A stretch of DNA of 50,249 bases from JBKPNX01 sp046732855 (GCA_046732855.1 JBKPNX010000167.1:1-50249); one strand, 5' to 3'. Positions 7,391 to 16,379 are shown, numbered from the stretch's first letter. Notes: generated from the sequence alone by a model not told the origin. Translations and numbers: made by a program.

Positions 7391-10300
7391 TCAGCGAAAG
7401 CTGCCGCCGCGCAATGCTTCGAGATGGTGATGCGCGCTGTTGCTCGCAGGGCGCCACAGGCCGCGCTCGATTGCTTCCTCGAAGCGCTCGGCAATTTCGC
7501 GCAGGGCCGCGGGGTTCGCGTCCGCGATGAAGTCGCGCACCCGATCGTCTTGGACATACGCCTCGTAGAGCGCTTCGAAGTGGTGGTCCTCGACCACCCG
7601 CGCGGTGGCAGCGAACGCGAACAAGTAATCGACCGTGGCCGCGATCTCGAATGCGCCCTTGTAGCCGTGGCGCATCACGCCGTTCAGCCACTTGGGATTG
7701 ACCGCGCGCGCCCGCACGATGCGCCCGATCTCCTCCTTCAGCGTGCGGATGCGGGGAGTTTCGGGGCGCGAATGGTCGTTGTGGTAAATCTCGGGCTGCG
7801 CCCCGGAGAAATGACGCACCGCCGCGGCGATGCCCCCCTCGAACTGGTAGTAATCGTCGCTGTCGAGGAGGTCGTGCTCGCGGTTGTCCTGGTTGTGCAG
7901 GACCAGCTCGACCGCGGCCAGCCGCCGCTCGAACAGGCGGTGCTCCGCCACGCCCTCTTCCGCGCCGCCGTAGGCGTAGCCGCCCCAGGCGACATAGGCG
8001 CGCGCCAGGTCGGCGTCGTCCTCCCAGCCGCGCTCGTCGATCAGCGCTTGCAGGCCGGCGCCGTACGCGCCCGGCTTCGACCCGAACACGCGAAAGCTGG
8101 CGCGGCGACGGGCGAGCTCGGGGGCGACGCCTTGCGCCGCCAGAGCCTGCTCGTCGGCCCGGACCCGCGCTGCGATCGGGTTCTGCTCCGCGGGCTCGTC
8201 GAGAGCTGCGACCTCCTGCACCGCGCGGTCGAACAACGCGATCTGCGCCGGGAAGGCGTCGCGGAAAAAGCCCGAGACTCGGAGCGTGACGTCGACCCGG
8301 GGGCGGTCCAGCAGGCTGAGCGGCAGGATCTCGATGCCAGTGACCCGGTGCGAGGAGCCGTCCCACAGCGGGCGTGCGCCGAGCAGTGCGAACGCCTGGG
8401 CGAGGTCGTCGCCGCCGGTGCGCATGTTCGCCGTGCCCCAGGCCGAGAGGGCGACCGCGCGCGGCCAGTCACCATGCTCCTGGACGTAGCGATCGACCAG
8501 GAGCGCGGCCGACCGCCAGCCGAGATGCCAGGCCGCCGCGGTCGGCACCGCGCGGGAGTCGACCGAGAAGAAGTTGCGCCCGGTCGGCAGCACGTCCGGA
8601 CGGCCGCGGGTCGGCGCACCGCTCGGTCCAGGCTCGACGAACCGGCCCTCCAGCGCGCGTAGCACGGATCTGAGTTCCGCGGGGCCGCTGTCAGCGAGCG
8701 CGGGGCGCAGGCGCCGCTCGATCTGGTCGAGCACCGCTCGGGTCGCGCTCCACGCGGGTAGGGGGGTGCTGCGGCCCGAGACGAGGTCGCGGGCCAGCAA
8801 CTCCAGGCGCTCGACCGTATCGCCACAAGAACGCCAAGCGTCTTCGGCGACGAACTGCAAGGCAAGCGGCTGTTGGCCCGCCCACGGTTCCGCCATCGGG
8901 CAGTCGAGCGGATCGAAGCCGGCCAGACCGAGATCGGCGGCGAGCGCGCGCAGCAGCGAAGCGTCGCTGCCTTCGCTAGACCCGCGCGGCACCCTGACCA
9001 GAGCAACGATCAGATCGATGAGCTGGTCGCCCGCCGGGGCCACGCCGAACACGTGCAGGCCGTCGCGGATCTGCAGCTCCTTCAGCTCGCACAAATGATT
9101 GTCGAGCTTGCCCAAGGCAGTCTCGGGATCCTCGCCGGGACCGATGCCGATATCCCGATCGAGGCCAAGGTGCGCGCTCAGCGCCAGGATCTCGCCGCAC
9201 AGGTATGCCATGCGCCGCGGGTCGAGCCCTGCTGCCTCATAGTACTCGTCGACCAAGCGCTCGAGTTCGGACAGGGGCCCGTAAGTCTCGGCGCGGGTCA
9301 GAGGCGGCGTCAGATGATCGACGATGACCGCGGCCGCGCGCCTCTTCGCCTGCGCGCCTTCCCCGGGATCGTTGACGATGAAGGGATAGATGTGGGGCAA
9401 TGGACCGAATGCGGCTTCCGGGAAGCACTCGGCGGAAAGCGCCAGCGCCTTGCCCGGCAGCCATTCCAGATTGCCGTGCTTGCCCATGTGAATGATCGCG
9501 TGCGCGCCAAATTCCTGGCGCAGCCAAGCGTAAAACGCGAGATAGCCGTGCGGCGGCGGCAGGTCAGGATCGTGATAGGTGGCGCTGGGCTCGATGTTGT
9601 AGCCGCGCGCCGGCTGGATTCCGACCACGACATTGCCGAGCGACAGCAGCGCGAGCGCGAACTCGCTGCCACGGACATGCGGATCGGCCTCCGCCACACC
9701 CCAGCGCTCGCTGATGCGTTTTTGAACGGCATCAGGCAGTTGGCCCAAGAAATCGAGGTAGTCGGCGATTCTAAACCTGACCCGCGCCAATCGCGCCGCG
9801 CGGGTCGAGAGATCGTTGGTGACCCCCTCCAGCAGCATCTCGACCAGAGCCTGGCCGCTCTCCGGCAGCCCCTTGACCTGATAGCCGGCCGCGCGCATTG
9901 CCTCGAGCAGCCGGATGATGCTCGCCGGCGTGTCGAGGCCGACGCCATTGGCGATCCGGCCGTCGCGGTTGGGGTAGTTGGCGAGCACGATCGCGACCCG
10001 GCGCTCGGCCACCGGCGTGGCACCCAAGCGCGCCCAGGCGGCCGCCAGCTCCGCAGTGAACCGCACCCGGTCGGGGACCGCGGCGAAGCCCACGATGTTG
10101 CTCTCGGTCGCGGCATCGAAGCGCTTTGGCGCCTTGAATGCGACCGCCCGGCTGAGCACGCGGCCGTCGACCTCGGGCAGGGCGACGTTCATCGCCAGAT
10201 CCCGCGCCGAGAGGCCGCGCGTGCCGGCGCGCCAGCCCGCCTCGCTGCCGCCGGAGAACACCACCTGGAGCACGCAGCGGTCCAGCTGGTCCAGCGGCGT

Positions 10301-11134
10301 GGGCCGCCACGCGCCGGGGCTCGAGACGGCGAAGCCGGTTGCATTGAGAACCACCGCCGGGCGCGCCTGCTCGAGCAGCTCGCGCACCAGCGGCCCGCCG
10401 AACGGATCCTTCAGGCTGGCAGTGAACAGTGGCAAGGGATTGAGGCCGGCGGCGGCGAGGCCGTCGATCATGGCGTCGATCGCATCGAGGTCGCTTGCCT
10501 GGATCAGGGCGCGATAGAAAACCAGGGCAGCCGCCGGTCGGTGCGGCGCCCAGCGCGCACGCACCAGATCGAGGTCCGGGCGCAGCATCCCCGGCCAGTA
10601 CAGCCCGGCGCGCAGCAGCGGCGCCGGCTCGCGCCAGGGCTCGTCTTGGCCCAGCAGACAGGCGGCGTAAGCGAGCAGCTCGCCGGCGTTGTCCGGCCCG
10701 CCGTGCACCAGATACTGCCAGAGCCGGTGGCACGCCTCAGCCGGCAATGTGCTCCAGGCATGCAGCTCCGGGTCGGGCTGATCGTCGCCCGGCAGGACGG
10801 CGAGCGGAATGGCGCCGGCCCGGCAGGCGGCAACGACCTGCTCCAGGCCGTAAGGCCAGTAGCTGCGCCCGCCGAGCAGACGGAGGACGACCAAGCGCGC
10901 CCGGCCGGCCACCTGCTCGACATAGTGGTCGATCGACAGGGGATGACTGAGCTGCAGGAGATTGGCGAGGCGCAGGCTCGGAGCGCCCGGCGGCCGTCTC
11001 GCCTGCGCCACGGCGAGGCAGGCGAGCTCGGTATCCGCGGCCGACAGGACGACGATGTCGCCCGGCGTCTGGCCGAGGTCGATCGCCGCGCCGACGTCTT
11101 CGGGGGTTGCGGTCTGCGCCTTGAGCAGGTGCAA
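7391..11134 (-). CDS. cobN: Cobaltochelatase subunit CobN
   Basis: Large subunit of the aerobic, ATP-dependent cobaltochelatase that inserts Co2+ into hydrogenobyrinic acid a,c-diamide with CobS and CobT. At 1247 aa it has the usual length. The N-terminus (MHLLKAQ...DIVVLSAADTEL) is the family signature and fixes the TTG at 11134 as start, although no strong ribosome-binding site is seen. Other family blocks include ANYPNRDGRIANGVGLDTP, IIHMGKHGNLEWLPGK and the C-terminal HGYKGAFEIAATVDYLF. It follows cobW by 16 bp. Its partners cobS and cobT are about 25 kb away at 36.7-39.7 kb, so expression of the complex is split over two transcripts. Confidence 0.97.
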   Translation of the reverse strand: MHLLKAQTATPEDVGAAIDLGQTPGDIVVLSAADTELACLAVAQARRPPGAPSLRLANLLQLSHPLSIDHYVEQVAGRARLVVLRLLGGRSYWPYGLEQVVAACRAGAIPLAVLPGDDQPDPELHAWSTLPAEACHRLWQYLVHGGPDNAGELLAYAACLLGQDEPWREPAPLLRAGLYWPGMLRPDLDLVRARWAPHRPAAALVFYRALIQASDLDAIDAMIDGLAAAGLNPLPLFTASLKDPFGGPLVRELLEQARPAVVLNATGFAVSSPGAWRPTPLDQLDRCVLQVVFSGGSEAGWRAGTRGLSARDLAMNVALPEVDGRVLSRAVAFKAPKRFDAATESNIVGFAAVPDRVRFTAELAAAWARLGATPVAERRVAIVLANYPNRDGRIANGVGLDTPASIIRLLEAMRAAGYQVKGLPESGQALVEMLLEGVTNDLSTRAARLARVRFRIADYLDFLGQLPDAVQKRISERWGVAEADPHVRGSEFALALLSLGNVVVGIQPARGYNIEPSATYHDPDLPPPHGYLAFYAWLRQEFGAHAIIHMGKHGNLEWLPGKALALSAECFPEAAFGPLPHIYPFIVNDPGEGAQAKRRAAAVIVDHLTPPLTRAETYGPLSELERLVDEYYEAAGLDPRRMAYLCGEILALSAHLGLDRDIGIGPGEDPETALGKLDNHLCELKELQIRDGLHVFGVAPAGDQLIDLIVALVRVPRGSSEGSDASLLRALAADLGLAGFDPLDCPMAEPWAGQQPLALQFVAEDAWRSCGDTVERLELLARDLVSGRSTPLPAWSATRAVLDQIERRLRPALADSGPAELRSVLRALEGRFVEPGPSGAPTRGRPDVLPTGRNFFSVDSRAVPTAAAWHLGWRSAALLVDRYVQEHGDWPRAVALSAWGTANMRTGGDDLAQAFALLGARPLWDGSSHRVTGIEILPLSLLDRPRVDVTLRVSGFFRDAFPAQIALFDRAVQEVAALDEPAEQNPIAARVRADEQALAAQGVAPELARRRASFRVFGSKPGAYGAGLQALIDERGWEDDADLARAYVAWGGYAYGGAEEGVAEHRLFERRLAAVELVLHNQDNREHDLLDSDDYYQFEGGIAAAVRHFSGAQPEIYHNDHSRPETPRIRTLKEEIGRIVRARAVNPKWLNGVMRHGYKGAFEIAATVDYLFAFAATARVVEDHHFEALYEAYVQDDRVRDFIADANPAALREIAERFEEAIERGLWRPASNSAHHHLEALRGGSFR

Positions 11135-11150
11135 GGGCGGCCCGCCGCGA

Positions 11151-12185
11151 CTAGGCGCGCAGCGCGGCCGCGATCGCGTTCCGATCCAGCCCGCGCTCGC
11201 CGATCACCACGAGCTGGCCCTCGCGAGCCTCGTCCGACCGCCAGGCGCGGTCGAAATAATGCTGGACGCGATCGCCCACGCCCTGGAGCACGAGACGCAT
11301 CGGTCTGCCGCGCACCGCGAGGAAGCCCTTGAGGCGCAATATCTTATAGCGGCCGAGCATGCTCTGGACCCGGGCGAGAAACGCGTCGAGGTCGGCGACC
11401 GCCGGCACGCTCACGTTGAAGCTTTCGAAATCGTCGTGCTCGTGGTCCGAGCCGTCATCGTGGTGGGAAGGGCGCGAGGCGAGATCGCTTTCCACCGCAG
11501 CGCCGAGCCCGACCAACACGGCCGCCGGCAGCAGGGCGCGATCGGAGCGGATGCAGCGCACGCCGGGGCGCAGCTCCAGATGCACCCGCGCCTCGACCGC
11601 GGTCCAGTCAGAGTCCGCCAGCAGGTCGGCCTTGTTCAGCACGACCAGATCGGCGGCGCCGAGCTGCTCCTCGAACAGCTCCTCGAGCGGACTGTCGTGA
11701 TCGAGCGCCGGGTCGGCGGCGCGCTGCGCCTCGAGCGCTTCCGGGGCGCTCGCGAACACGCCGTCGCGCACGGCCGCCGCGTCGACCACGGCGATCACGC
11801 CATCGACCGTGACCCGCGTGCGGATCTCCGGCCACTGGAACGCTTTGAGCAGTGGTTTCGGCAAGGCTAGTCCGGAGGTCTCGATCACGATCTGCTCGGG
11901 TGGCGGCACGCGCGCCAGCAGGCGCTGCATGGTCGGCACGAAGTCGTCGGCGACGGTACAGCAGATGCAGCCGTTCGCCAGCTCGACGATGTCGTCCTCC
12001 CCGCACGCCGTATCGCCGCAGCCGAGCAGCAGCTCGCGGTCGACGCCCACTTCGCCGAACTCGTTGACGATCAGCGCGATCCGCCGGCCCTGCGCGTGGC
12101 GCAGCAGGTTTCGGATCAGGCTGGTCTTGCCGGCGCCGAGGAAACCCGTGAACACGGTGGTCGGGATCTTGGCGAGCGTCTGCAT
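11151..12185 (-). CDS. cobW: CobW-family GTPase / metal chaperone
   Basis: 344 aa COG0523 G3E GTPase, proposed to help supply cobalt to the chelatase. Walker A GFLGAGKTS is near residue 15, the metal-site motif NGCICC follows near residue 72, and the guanine-specificity NKAD motif is present. A His/Asp-rich loop (SHHDDGSDHEHDD) in the second half is a typical metal-binding stretch. The CobW C-terminal domain follows (RYKILRLKGFLAV...). The ATG at 12185 shares its A with the cobU stop (TGATG), indicating coupling. A TTG six bases upstream is also in frame but less likely. Position directly before cobN is standard for alphaproteobacterial cobalamin operons. Confidence 0.94.
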   Translation of the reverse strand: MQTLAKIPTTVFTGFLGAGKTSLIRNLLRHAQGRRIALIVNEFGEVGVDRELLLGCGDTACGEDDIVELANGCICCTVADDFVPTMQRLLARVPPPEQIVIETSGLALPKPLLKAFQWPEIRTRVTVDGVIAVVDAAAVRDGVFASAPEALEAQRAADPALDHDSPLEELFEEQLGAADLVVLNKADLLADSDWTAVEARVHLELRPGVRCIRSDRALLPAAVLVGLGAAVESDLASRPSHHDDGSDHEHDDFESFNVSVPAVADLDAFLARVQSMLGRYKILRLKGFLAVRGRPMRLVLQGVGDRVQHYFDRAWRSDEAREGQLVVIGERGLDRNAIAAALRA

Positions 12186-12724
12186 CAGCAATCCGTTGGC
12201 GACTTGAGGTGGAGGGGCAGGCCTGCGGCCATCAAAACCACGACATCGGCCTGCTCGGCAATCCTCTGGTGCAGCGACCCGGCGTGCTCGATGAAGGCGC
12301 GCGCCATGGCATCCGTCGGGACGACGCCGAGCCCGATTTCGTTGGACACCAGCACCAGCATTCCCGGCAAGGCCGGGAGCAGCTCAACCAGGCGCTCGCA
12401 GTCCGTAGCCACCGGCCGCTGCGCCAGCATCAGGTTGGTCAGCCATAGAGTGAGACAATCTACCAGGACGGCACGGTCGGAGCGGCATGCGCCGCGCAGC
12501 ACGTCCACCAGATCGACGGGCTCCTCGATCGTGCGCCAGCTCGCGCCACGCCGCACCCGGTGCTGGGCGATGCGCGCCGCCATCTCGGCATCGAGTGCCT
12601 GCGCGGTCGCGACGTACACTGGCGTCTGGCCGCTCGCCAGCACGAGGCGCTCGGCGTGGCGGCTCTTGCCCGAGCGGGCGCCACCGAGAATCAGGGTAAG
12701 TGTGCCGGGTCGCGCCGCATTCAT
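12185..12724 (-). CDS. cobU: Adenosylcobinamide kinase / guanylyltransferase CobU (CobP)
   Basis: 179 aa bifunctional enzyme. It phosphorylates adenosylcobinamide and then attaches GMP to give AdoCbi-GDP for nucleotide-loop assembly. The N-terminal P-loop LILGGARSGKSRHAE, the following VYVATAQALDAEM, the RRGASWRTIEEP segment, DCLTLWLTNLML and LVSNEIGLGVVP are all family hallmarks. Either ATG at 12724 or the in-frame ATG at 12730 could be used; neither has a good Shine-Dalgarno. It is the first gene of the minus-strand cob operon. The reading frame stays open for another ~700 bp upstream, but that part is antisense to the DUF3179 gene and is not real. No cobalamin riboswitch was recognised ahead of it. 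Confidence 0.94.
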   Translation of the reverse strand: MNAARPGTLTLILGGARSGKSRHAERLVLASGQTPVYVATAQALDAEMAARIAQHRVRRGASWRTIEEPVDLVDVLRGACRSDRAVLVDCLTLWLTNLMLAQRPVATDCERLVELLPALPGMLVLVSNEIGLGVVPTDAMARAFIEHAGSLHQRIAEQADVVVLMAAGLPLHLKSPTDC

Positions 12725-12908
12725 TTGCATAGGCTCGGGTCCGCGCAGGGCAACTGCCGCTTTTGCCAGACCCCCGGATACGCGACAACCGCGCGGTTGG
12801 CCGGGGGCGGATCGCATCGAGCGCCTTGGAGCGCCGATCGGTTCGTGCTCCTTGCGGGCGGTGGCGCGCAAAGCCGCCGCTCGAGTGATCGGAAGAGGAA
12901 TGCCGTCG
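12725..12908. other. Divergent intergenic region between cobU and the DUF3179 gene
   Basis: This 184-bp region must hold the promoters for both the cob operon (minus) and the DUF3179 gene (plus). I looked for the conserved B12-box and pseudoknot elements of a cobalamin riboswitch on the minus strand and did not find them. No convincing sigma-70 boxes stand out. Confidence 0.5.
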
Positions 12909-14303
12909 ATGAATACCTGCCTCCGCCTCGCCGGTGCGCTTGCCGTCGGTCTGATGCCGCTCGGCGCGGCGTGGGCCGAGCCGGCGACGACGCCGGACAT
13001 CCCGCCCGAGGAGGTCGCGGAGCTGGTGCGGCAGACGCTGATTCCCGATCCGATCATGCGCCAGCAGTTCCTCATGATTCTGCGCGGCCGGGACAGCCCC
13101 GACGTGGTGCCGGGCCTGATCCAGGTGATGCAGCTCGTCGATGACGACGGCTGGATCGACCGCACGCTCGCCGGACTGACGGGCGAAGCGCGGGGAAAGT
13201 CCTGGAAGGAATGGATGCTGTGGCAACAGGCGCATCCCGAGATCACGCCGTTCGAGGGATTCGAGGCGTTCAAGGCCGACCTCATGGCGGTGATCGACCC
13301 GGCCTTCCGGCTGTTCCTGAAGCCCGGGATCGCGCACGAGATCCGGCTCGAGGAGATCGTCTGGGGCGGGATCAAGAAAGACGGCATCCCAGCCCTGACC
13401 AATCCCAAGCACATCGCGGCGGCCGCGGCCACCTACCTCGAGGACGACGAGCTGGTGTTCGGGATCGAGATCGCGGGTGACGCGCGCGCTTGGCCGCTGC
13501 GCATCCTCGACTGGCACGAGATGGTCAACGACGTGGTCGGCGGCATCCCGGTGACGCTCGCCTACTGCACGCTGTGCGGCTCGGGCATCCTCTATGACGC
13601 CCGCGTCCCCGGCCACGACCAGCCCCTCGTCTTCGGCTCCTCCGGGTTCGTCTACCGCTCCAACAAGCTGATGTACGACCAGGCGACGCACTCCTTGTGG
13701 TGCCAGTTCACCGGCCGGCCGGTGGTCGGGCCGCTGACCGGCTCGGGCATCGAGCTCGCGGTCCTGCCGGTCACGATCGCGAGCTGGCGGGACTGGCGGG
13801 CCCGGCATCCTCACACCCGCGTGCTCTCGCTCGAAACCGGGTACGAGCGGGACTACGCCACGGGGCAGCCCTACGGCGAATACTTCGCGAGCGCGGAGCT
13901 GATGTTCCCGCTGCTGGTGCCGGACGGCCGCCTCAAGCCCAAGGACTACGTGTTCGCGCTGCGTGCCGACGGGCGCGCGCAGGCGTGGTCGCTCGGCGAG
14001 TTCGCCGGCGGCCGGGTGATCAATGCGGCAGTCGGTGACCTGGGGGTGGTGCTGGTCGGCGACGCCGCGACGCGCACGGTGCGCGCCTACCGGTCCGGCG
14101 GTCACGAGTTCGCCGCCGGGTCGAGCCCGACCACGCTGATCGCCGACGGCCAGGACTGGCAGATCCGGGAAGACGCGCTGCTCGGCCCCGACGGCGGGCG
14201 CCTGCCCCGTCTGCCCGGTCACATCGCCTACTGGTTCGCCTGGCAGGGCTTCATCGCCGGCGCGCCCCTTGCGGAGCCTGACCGGGAACGCGGCGTTCGC
14301 TAG
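12909..14303 (+). CDS. DUF3179 domain-containing exported protein
   Basis: 464 aa. The N-terminus (MNTCLRLAGALAVGLMPLGA, then AWA before EPA) is a Sec signal peptide. The body matches the DUF3179 family: DGIPALTNPKHIAA, AWPLRILDWHEMVND, the cysteine motif YCTLCGSG, the FGSSGFVYRSNKLMYD block and SLWCQFTGRPVVGPL. The family is common in bacteria and its function is not established. The Cys pair and secretion hint at a periplasmic redox or metal role, which is speculative. The start at 12909 is preferred over the ATG at 12900 because GAGGA lies nine bases before it. It is transcribed away from the cob operon and is followed by a cupin on the other strand. Confidence 0.88.
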   Translation: MNTCLRLAGALAVGLMPLGAAWAEPATTPDIPPEEVAELVRQTLIPDPIMRQQFLMILRGRDSPDVVPGLIQVMQLVDDDGWIDRTLAGLTGEARGKSWKEWMLWQQAHPEITPFEGFEAFKADLMAVIDPAFRLFLKPGIAHEIRLEEIVWGGIKKDGIPALTNPKHIAAAAATYLEDDELVFGIEIAGDARAWPLRILDWHEMVNDVVGGIPVTLAYCTLCGSGILYDARVPGHDQPLVFGSSGFVYRSNKLMYDQATHSLWCQFTGRPVVGPLTGSGIELAVLPVTIASWRDWRARHPHTRVLSLETGYERDYATGQPYGEYFASAELMFPLLVPDGRLKPKDYVFALRADGRAQAWSLGEFAGGRVINAAVGDLGVVLVGDAATRTVRAYRSGGHEFAAGSSPTTLIADGQDWQIREDALLGPDGGRLPRLPGHIAYWFAWQGFIAGAPLAEPDRERGVR

Positions 14304-14401
14304 CTCCCTTCCGCGCGGCTCGCTTCACGGAAGTGAGGAGAGCCATCCCGCGTAATCCGGCAAGCGCCAGCTGCAGAGTCGCCGCAGCCGGAGGGGCTCG
14401 G

Positions 14402-14725
14402 TCACTCCTTCAGCTCGACGATCAAATAGCTGCGGGTGGTATCTCCGACATTCACAGCTTCGTGCCATTCGATCGGGCCACTGACCCAGTGGTCGCCTGC
14501 CTTGTCCTCGACCACCTCCGCCCCTTTGGCGTCGGTGACCTGCATCTTCCCGCCGCTCAAGACGTAGCCGAAATCGCCTCGGGGATGGGTGTGGCGTTCA
14601 TGACCGATGCCTGGCGGAAACGTGCAGCGCAGAATGCGAACCTGCTCGTATTCCTCCAGCAGCTCGCAGGTCGCTTGACCTTTCCAGCGACTAAAAAGAA
14701 GATTGTGAGAAAAAAGAAATGGGAT
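14402..14725 (-). pseudogene. Cupin-domain protein lacking a recognisable start
   Basis: The minus-strand frame from the stop at 14402 upward reads ATCELLEEYEQVRILRC, then HERHTHPRGDFGYVLSGGKM and DHWVSGPIEWHEAVNVG, ending YLIVELKE. This is a small single-domain cupin whose HERHTHP and WHEA motifs supply the usual metal histidines. Recognisable coding begins around 14686. Upstream, the frame runs only to an in-frame TGA at 14726-14728 with no ATG, GTG or TTG, and the sequence becomes AT-rich at about 14690. The N-terminus therefore appears to have been replaced at the junction with the lower-GC patch. A non-standard start cannot be excluded. Confidence 0.6.
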
Positions 14726-15147
14726 TCAAATGTCTAACCTGCGAACAAACAATCTCAAAGCCATACCGTATGGATCCCATCAGCAGCGATGTGTTTGGGG
14801 CACCATGGTATGTTGATGAGACCGGGTTGAAGCATGACGCCATCGTATGCCTAAACTGCGGTACGATTCACGATTGCAGTGCTTCATTACTACCACCTTA
14901 CAAGGTAGGCAACTGCCGAACGATCGTGAGCGAAAATCCAATGATAGAGAAGCTCGTAATCCTTCTTGGTGATTCGCTCATCGACAACGGCGCGTACGTC
15001 CGGTCGGGCGAGCCCGACGTTGCGCGCCAGCTCGAGGCTCTGCTGCCGCACCATAAAATCGTCAAACGCGCGAAGGACGGAACCACTTGCGCTGGTGTTC
15101 TGGGTTCCCAGATCGTGGACCTGGGTGCGCGGACCGGATTATCTTGA
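14719..15147 (+). CDS. Zinc-ribbon-like ORF fused to the start of an SGNH hydrolase
   Basis: 142 aa with no GC-rich codon bias. The first ~75 residues carry two CxxC pairs (CLTCEQ and CLNCGTIHDC) resembling a small zinc ribbon that I cannot assign. From an internal Met at 14941 the same frame becomes an SGNH hydrolase N-terminus, with LGDSLIDNG (block I, Ser nucleophile) and QLEALLPHH. It then stops because of a frameshift near 15127. Whether the zinc-ribbon part and the hydrolase belong to one protein is unclear. The Met at 14941 is a plausible separate start for the hydrolase, although no good ribosome-binding site is visible. Confidence 0.45.
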   Translation: MGFKCLTCEQTISKPYRMDPISSDVFGAPWYVDETGLKHDAIVCLNCGTIHDCSASLLPPYKVGNCRTIVSENPMIEKLVILLGDSLIDNGAYVRSGEPDVARQLEALLPHHKIVKRAKDGTTCAGVLGSQIVDLGARTGLS

Positions 15148-15612
15148 GCGTTGGGGGTAATGTCGCTCTCCAACACATCGATCTCCTTGAAGCGTCGATT
15201 GTGACGTCCCCAAAGGACGTATTGGTCAGGCTTTGGTCGATACGCGAAGAATTCAGGCAGAGTTATACAGCTCTCCTAGACCGGCTCGCGCTCACGCGGC
15301 GGCCGGTTCTCGTGCTGATCGTATACAATCCGAGCTTCGACGGGCATGGCATGGACATCGCGTATCAGCAAGCTGCTGAGCGCGGTGTCCATCATCAATG
15401 ACGTCATACAGCAGGAGGCGAGCCGTTGCTCATTCGACATTCTTGAACTTCGCACGCTCGTCACGGACAAAGCCGATTACGCCAACCCGATAGAGCCGTC
15501 GGCGATCGGAGGTGCCAAGCTGGCCAAGCGCATCAGCGACTGGGTGTCGGCCGGCCGCAGCCGTGATCCGCATCTGACTCCGGCTCAGTCGCGCGTCGCG
15601 AACAGCATGTAG
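14941..15612 (+). pseudogene. SGNH/GDSL hydrolase broken by two frameshifts
   Basis: Three frames together make one protein of about 220 aa. Frame one has LGDSLIDNG up to about 15125. Frame two, from about 15129, reads DRIILSVGGNVALQHIDLLE then RRPVLVLIVYNPSFDG. Frame three, from about 15380, reads AVSIINDVIQQEA, DILELRTLVTD and ADYANPIEPSAIGGAKLA. The order GDS, GGN and a terminal NPIEPS block (in place of the DxxH region) is SGNH-like. The first shift looks like a lost base in a GCGCG stretch and the second like a gained base near 15378. The 3' end runs into the convergent ubiG stop. Lower GC than both neighbours suggests acquired DNA that is decaying. Confidence 0.65.
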
Positions 15613-16316
15613 TTGATCGCGGGATCGGGGCTGAGGCGGAAGCGGTCGCGCAGCGGGTCGTAGACGACGCCGGTCAGGTCCTCGATCGTGAGCCCGGCGC
15701 GGCGCAGCGCCTGCGCCGCCTCGGAGGGGCGGACGAAGCGCTGCCAGCGGTGCGTGCCGCGCGGCAGCCAGCCGAGCAGGTATTCCGCGGCGACGATGCC
15801 GAGCGCGAAGGCGCGGAAGGTGCGGTTCAGGGTGGCAAGTATCATGCCGCCGCCCGGGGCGACAAGGGCCACGCAGGCCTCGAGAAAGCCTTCCTGGTCG
15901 GTGACGTGCTCGACCACTTCCATCGCGCAGACCAGGTCGAACTGCCGCCGCTCGGCGAGGAGGTCCTCGGCGGCCGCCACCCGGTAGTCGATCGCGAGAC
16001 CGGCCGCGCGCGCGTGCCGGCCGGCCGCCTCGATGCTTCCCGGCGTCGGGTCGATCCCGGTGACCGCGGCGCCGAGCCGGGCGAGCGGCTCGCATAAAAT
16101 GCCGCCGCCGCAGCCGACGTCGAGCGCGGCGAGGCCGGCGAGCGGCTGCTCGCCGAGCGGATCGCGGCCGAGCTGCGCGCAGGTGCGATCGCGCACGTAG
16201 GCGACGCGCACCGGATTGAGCTTGTGCAACGGCGCGAGCGGGCCGGTTTCGTCCCACCAGCGGTCCGCGAGCGCGGCGAACCGCTCCAGTTCAGCCCTTT
16301 CGGCGGCGCTCGCCAT
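15585..16316 (-). CDS. ubiG: Ubiquinone biosynthesis O-methyltransferase UbiG
   Basis: 243 aa SAM-dependent methyltransferase that carries out the two O-methylations of ubiquinone biosynthesis. Visible motifs are ERFAALADRWWDETGPLAPLH at the N-terminus, motif I LDVGCGGGILCEPLARLGA followed by TGID, the post-I CAMEVVEHV and FLEACVALVAPGG, and the C-terminal SPDPAINYMLFATRD typical of UbiG. The ATG at 16316 gives the expected N-terminus (MASAAERAELERFA); the frame is open further upstream but without homology. It is divergent from lysC, an arrangement often conserved in alphaproteobacteria. Its 3' end abuts the decayed SGNH gene. Confidence 0.95.
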   Translation of the reverse strand: MASAAERAELERFAALADRWWDETGPLAPLHKLNPVRVAYVRDRTCAQLGRDPLGEQPLAGLAALDVGCGGGILCEPLARLGAAVTGIDPTPGSIEAAGRHARAAGLAIDYRVAAAEDLLAERRQFDLVCAMEVVEHVTDQEGFLEACVALVAPGGGMILATLNRTFRAFALGIVAAEYLLGWLPRGTHRWQRFVRPSEAAQALRRAGLTIEDLTGVVYDPLRDRFRLSPDPAINYMLFATRD

Positions 16317-16350
16317 GCCGGGTGCGGTTCCCACCGTGCGGCACGTGAAG

Positions 16351-16379
16351 TTGCTTGCCGCTGCCCGTCCGACTATGTA
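16351..16379 (+). promoter_or_regulatory. Candidate lysC promoter
   Basis: TTGCTT (16351-16356) and TATGTA (16374-16379) are separated by 17 bp in the 133-bp gap between the divergent ubiG and lysC starts. Match to the sigma-70 consensus is partial (about three of six in each box). Confidence 0.3.

Noticed and set aside
8873..11332. An 819-codon open frame antisense to cobN
   Set aside because: Same reason: cobN is certain, and the antisense product is compositionally biased and unrecognisable.
12725..12908. Cobalamin riboswitch
   Set aside because: No B12-box-like or pseudoknot sequence could be matched by eye.
12730..13432. A 5' extension of the cobU frame that would give a 415-aa protein
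   Set aside because: The extra sequence is antisense to the DUF3179 gene and cobU is normally about 175-180 aa.
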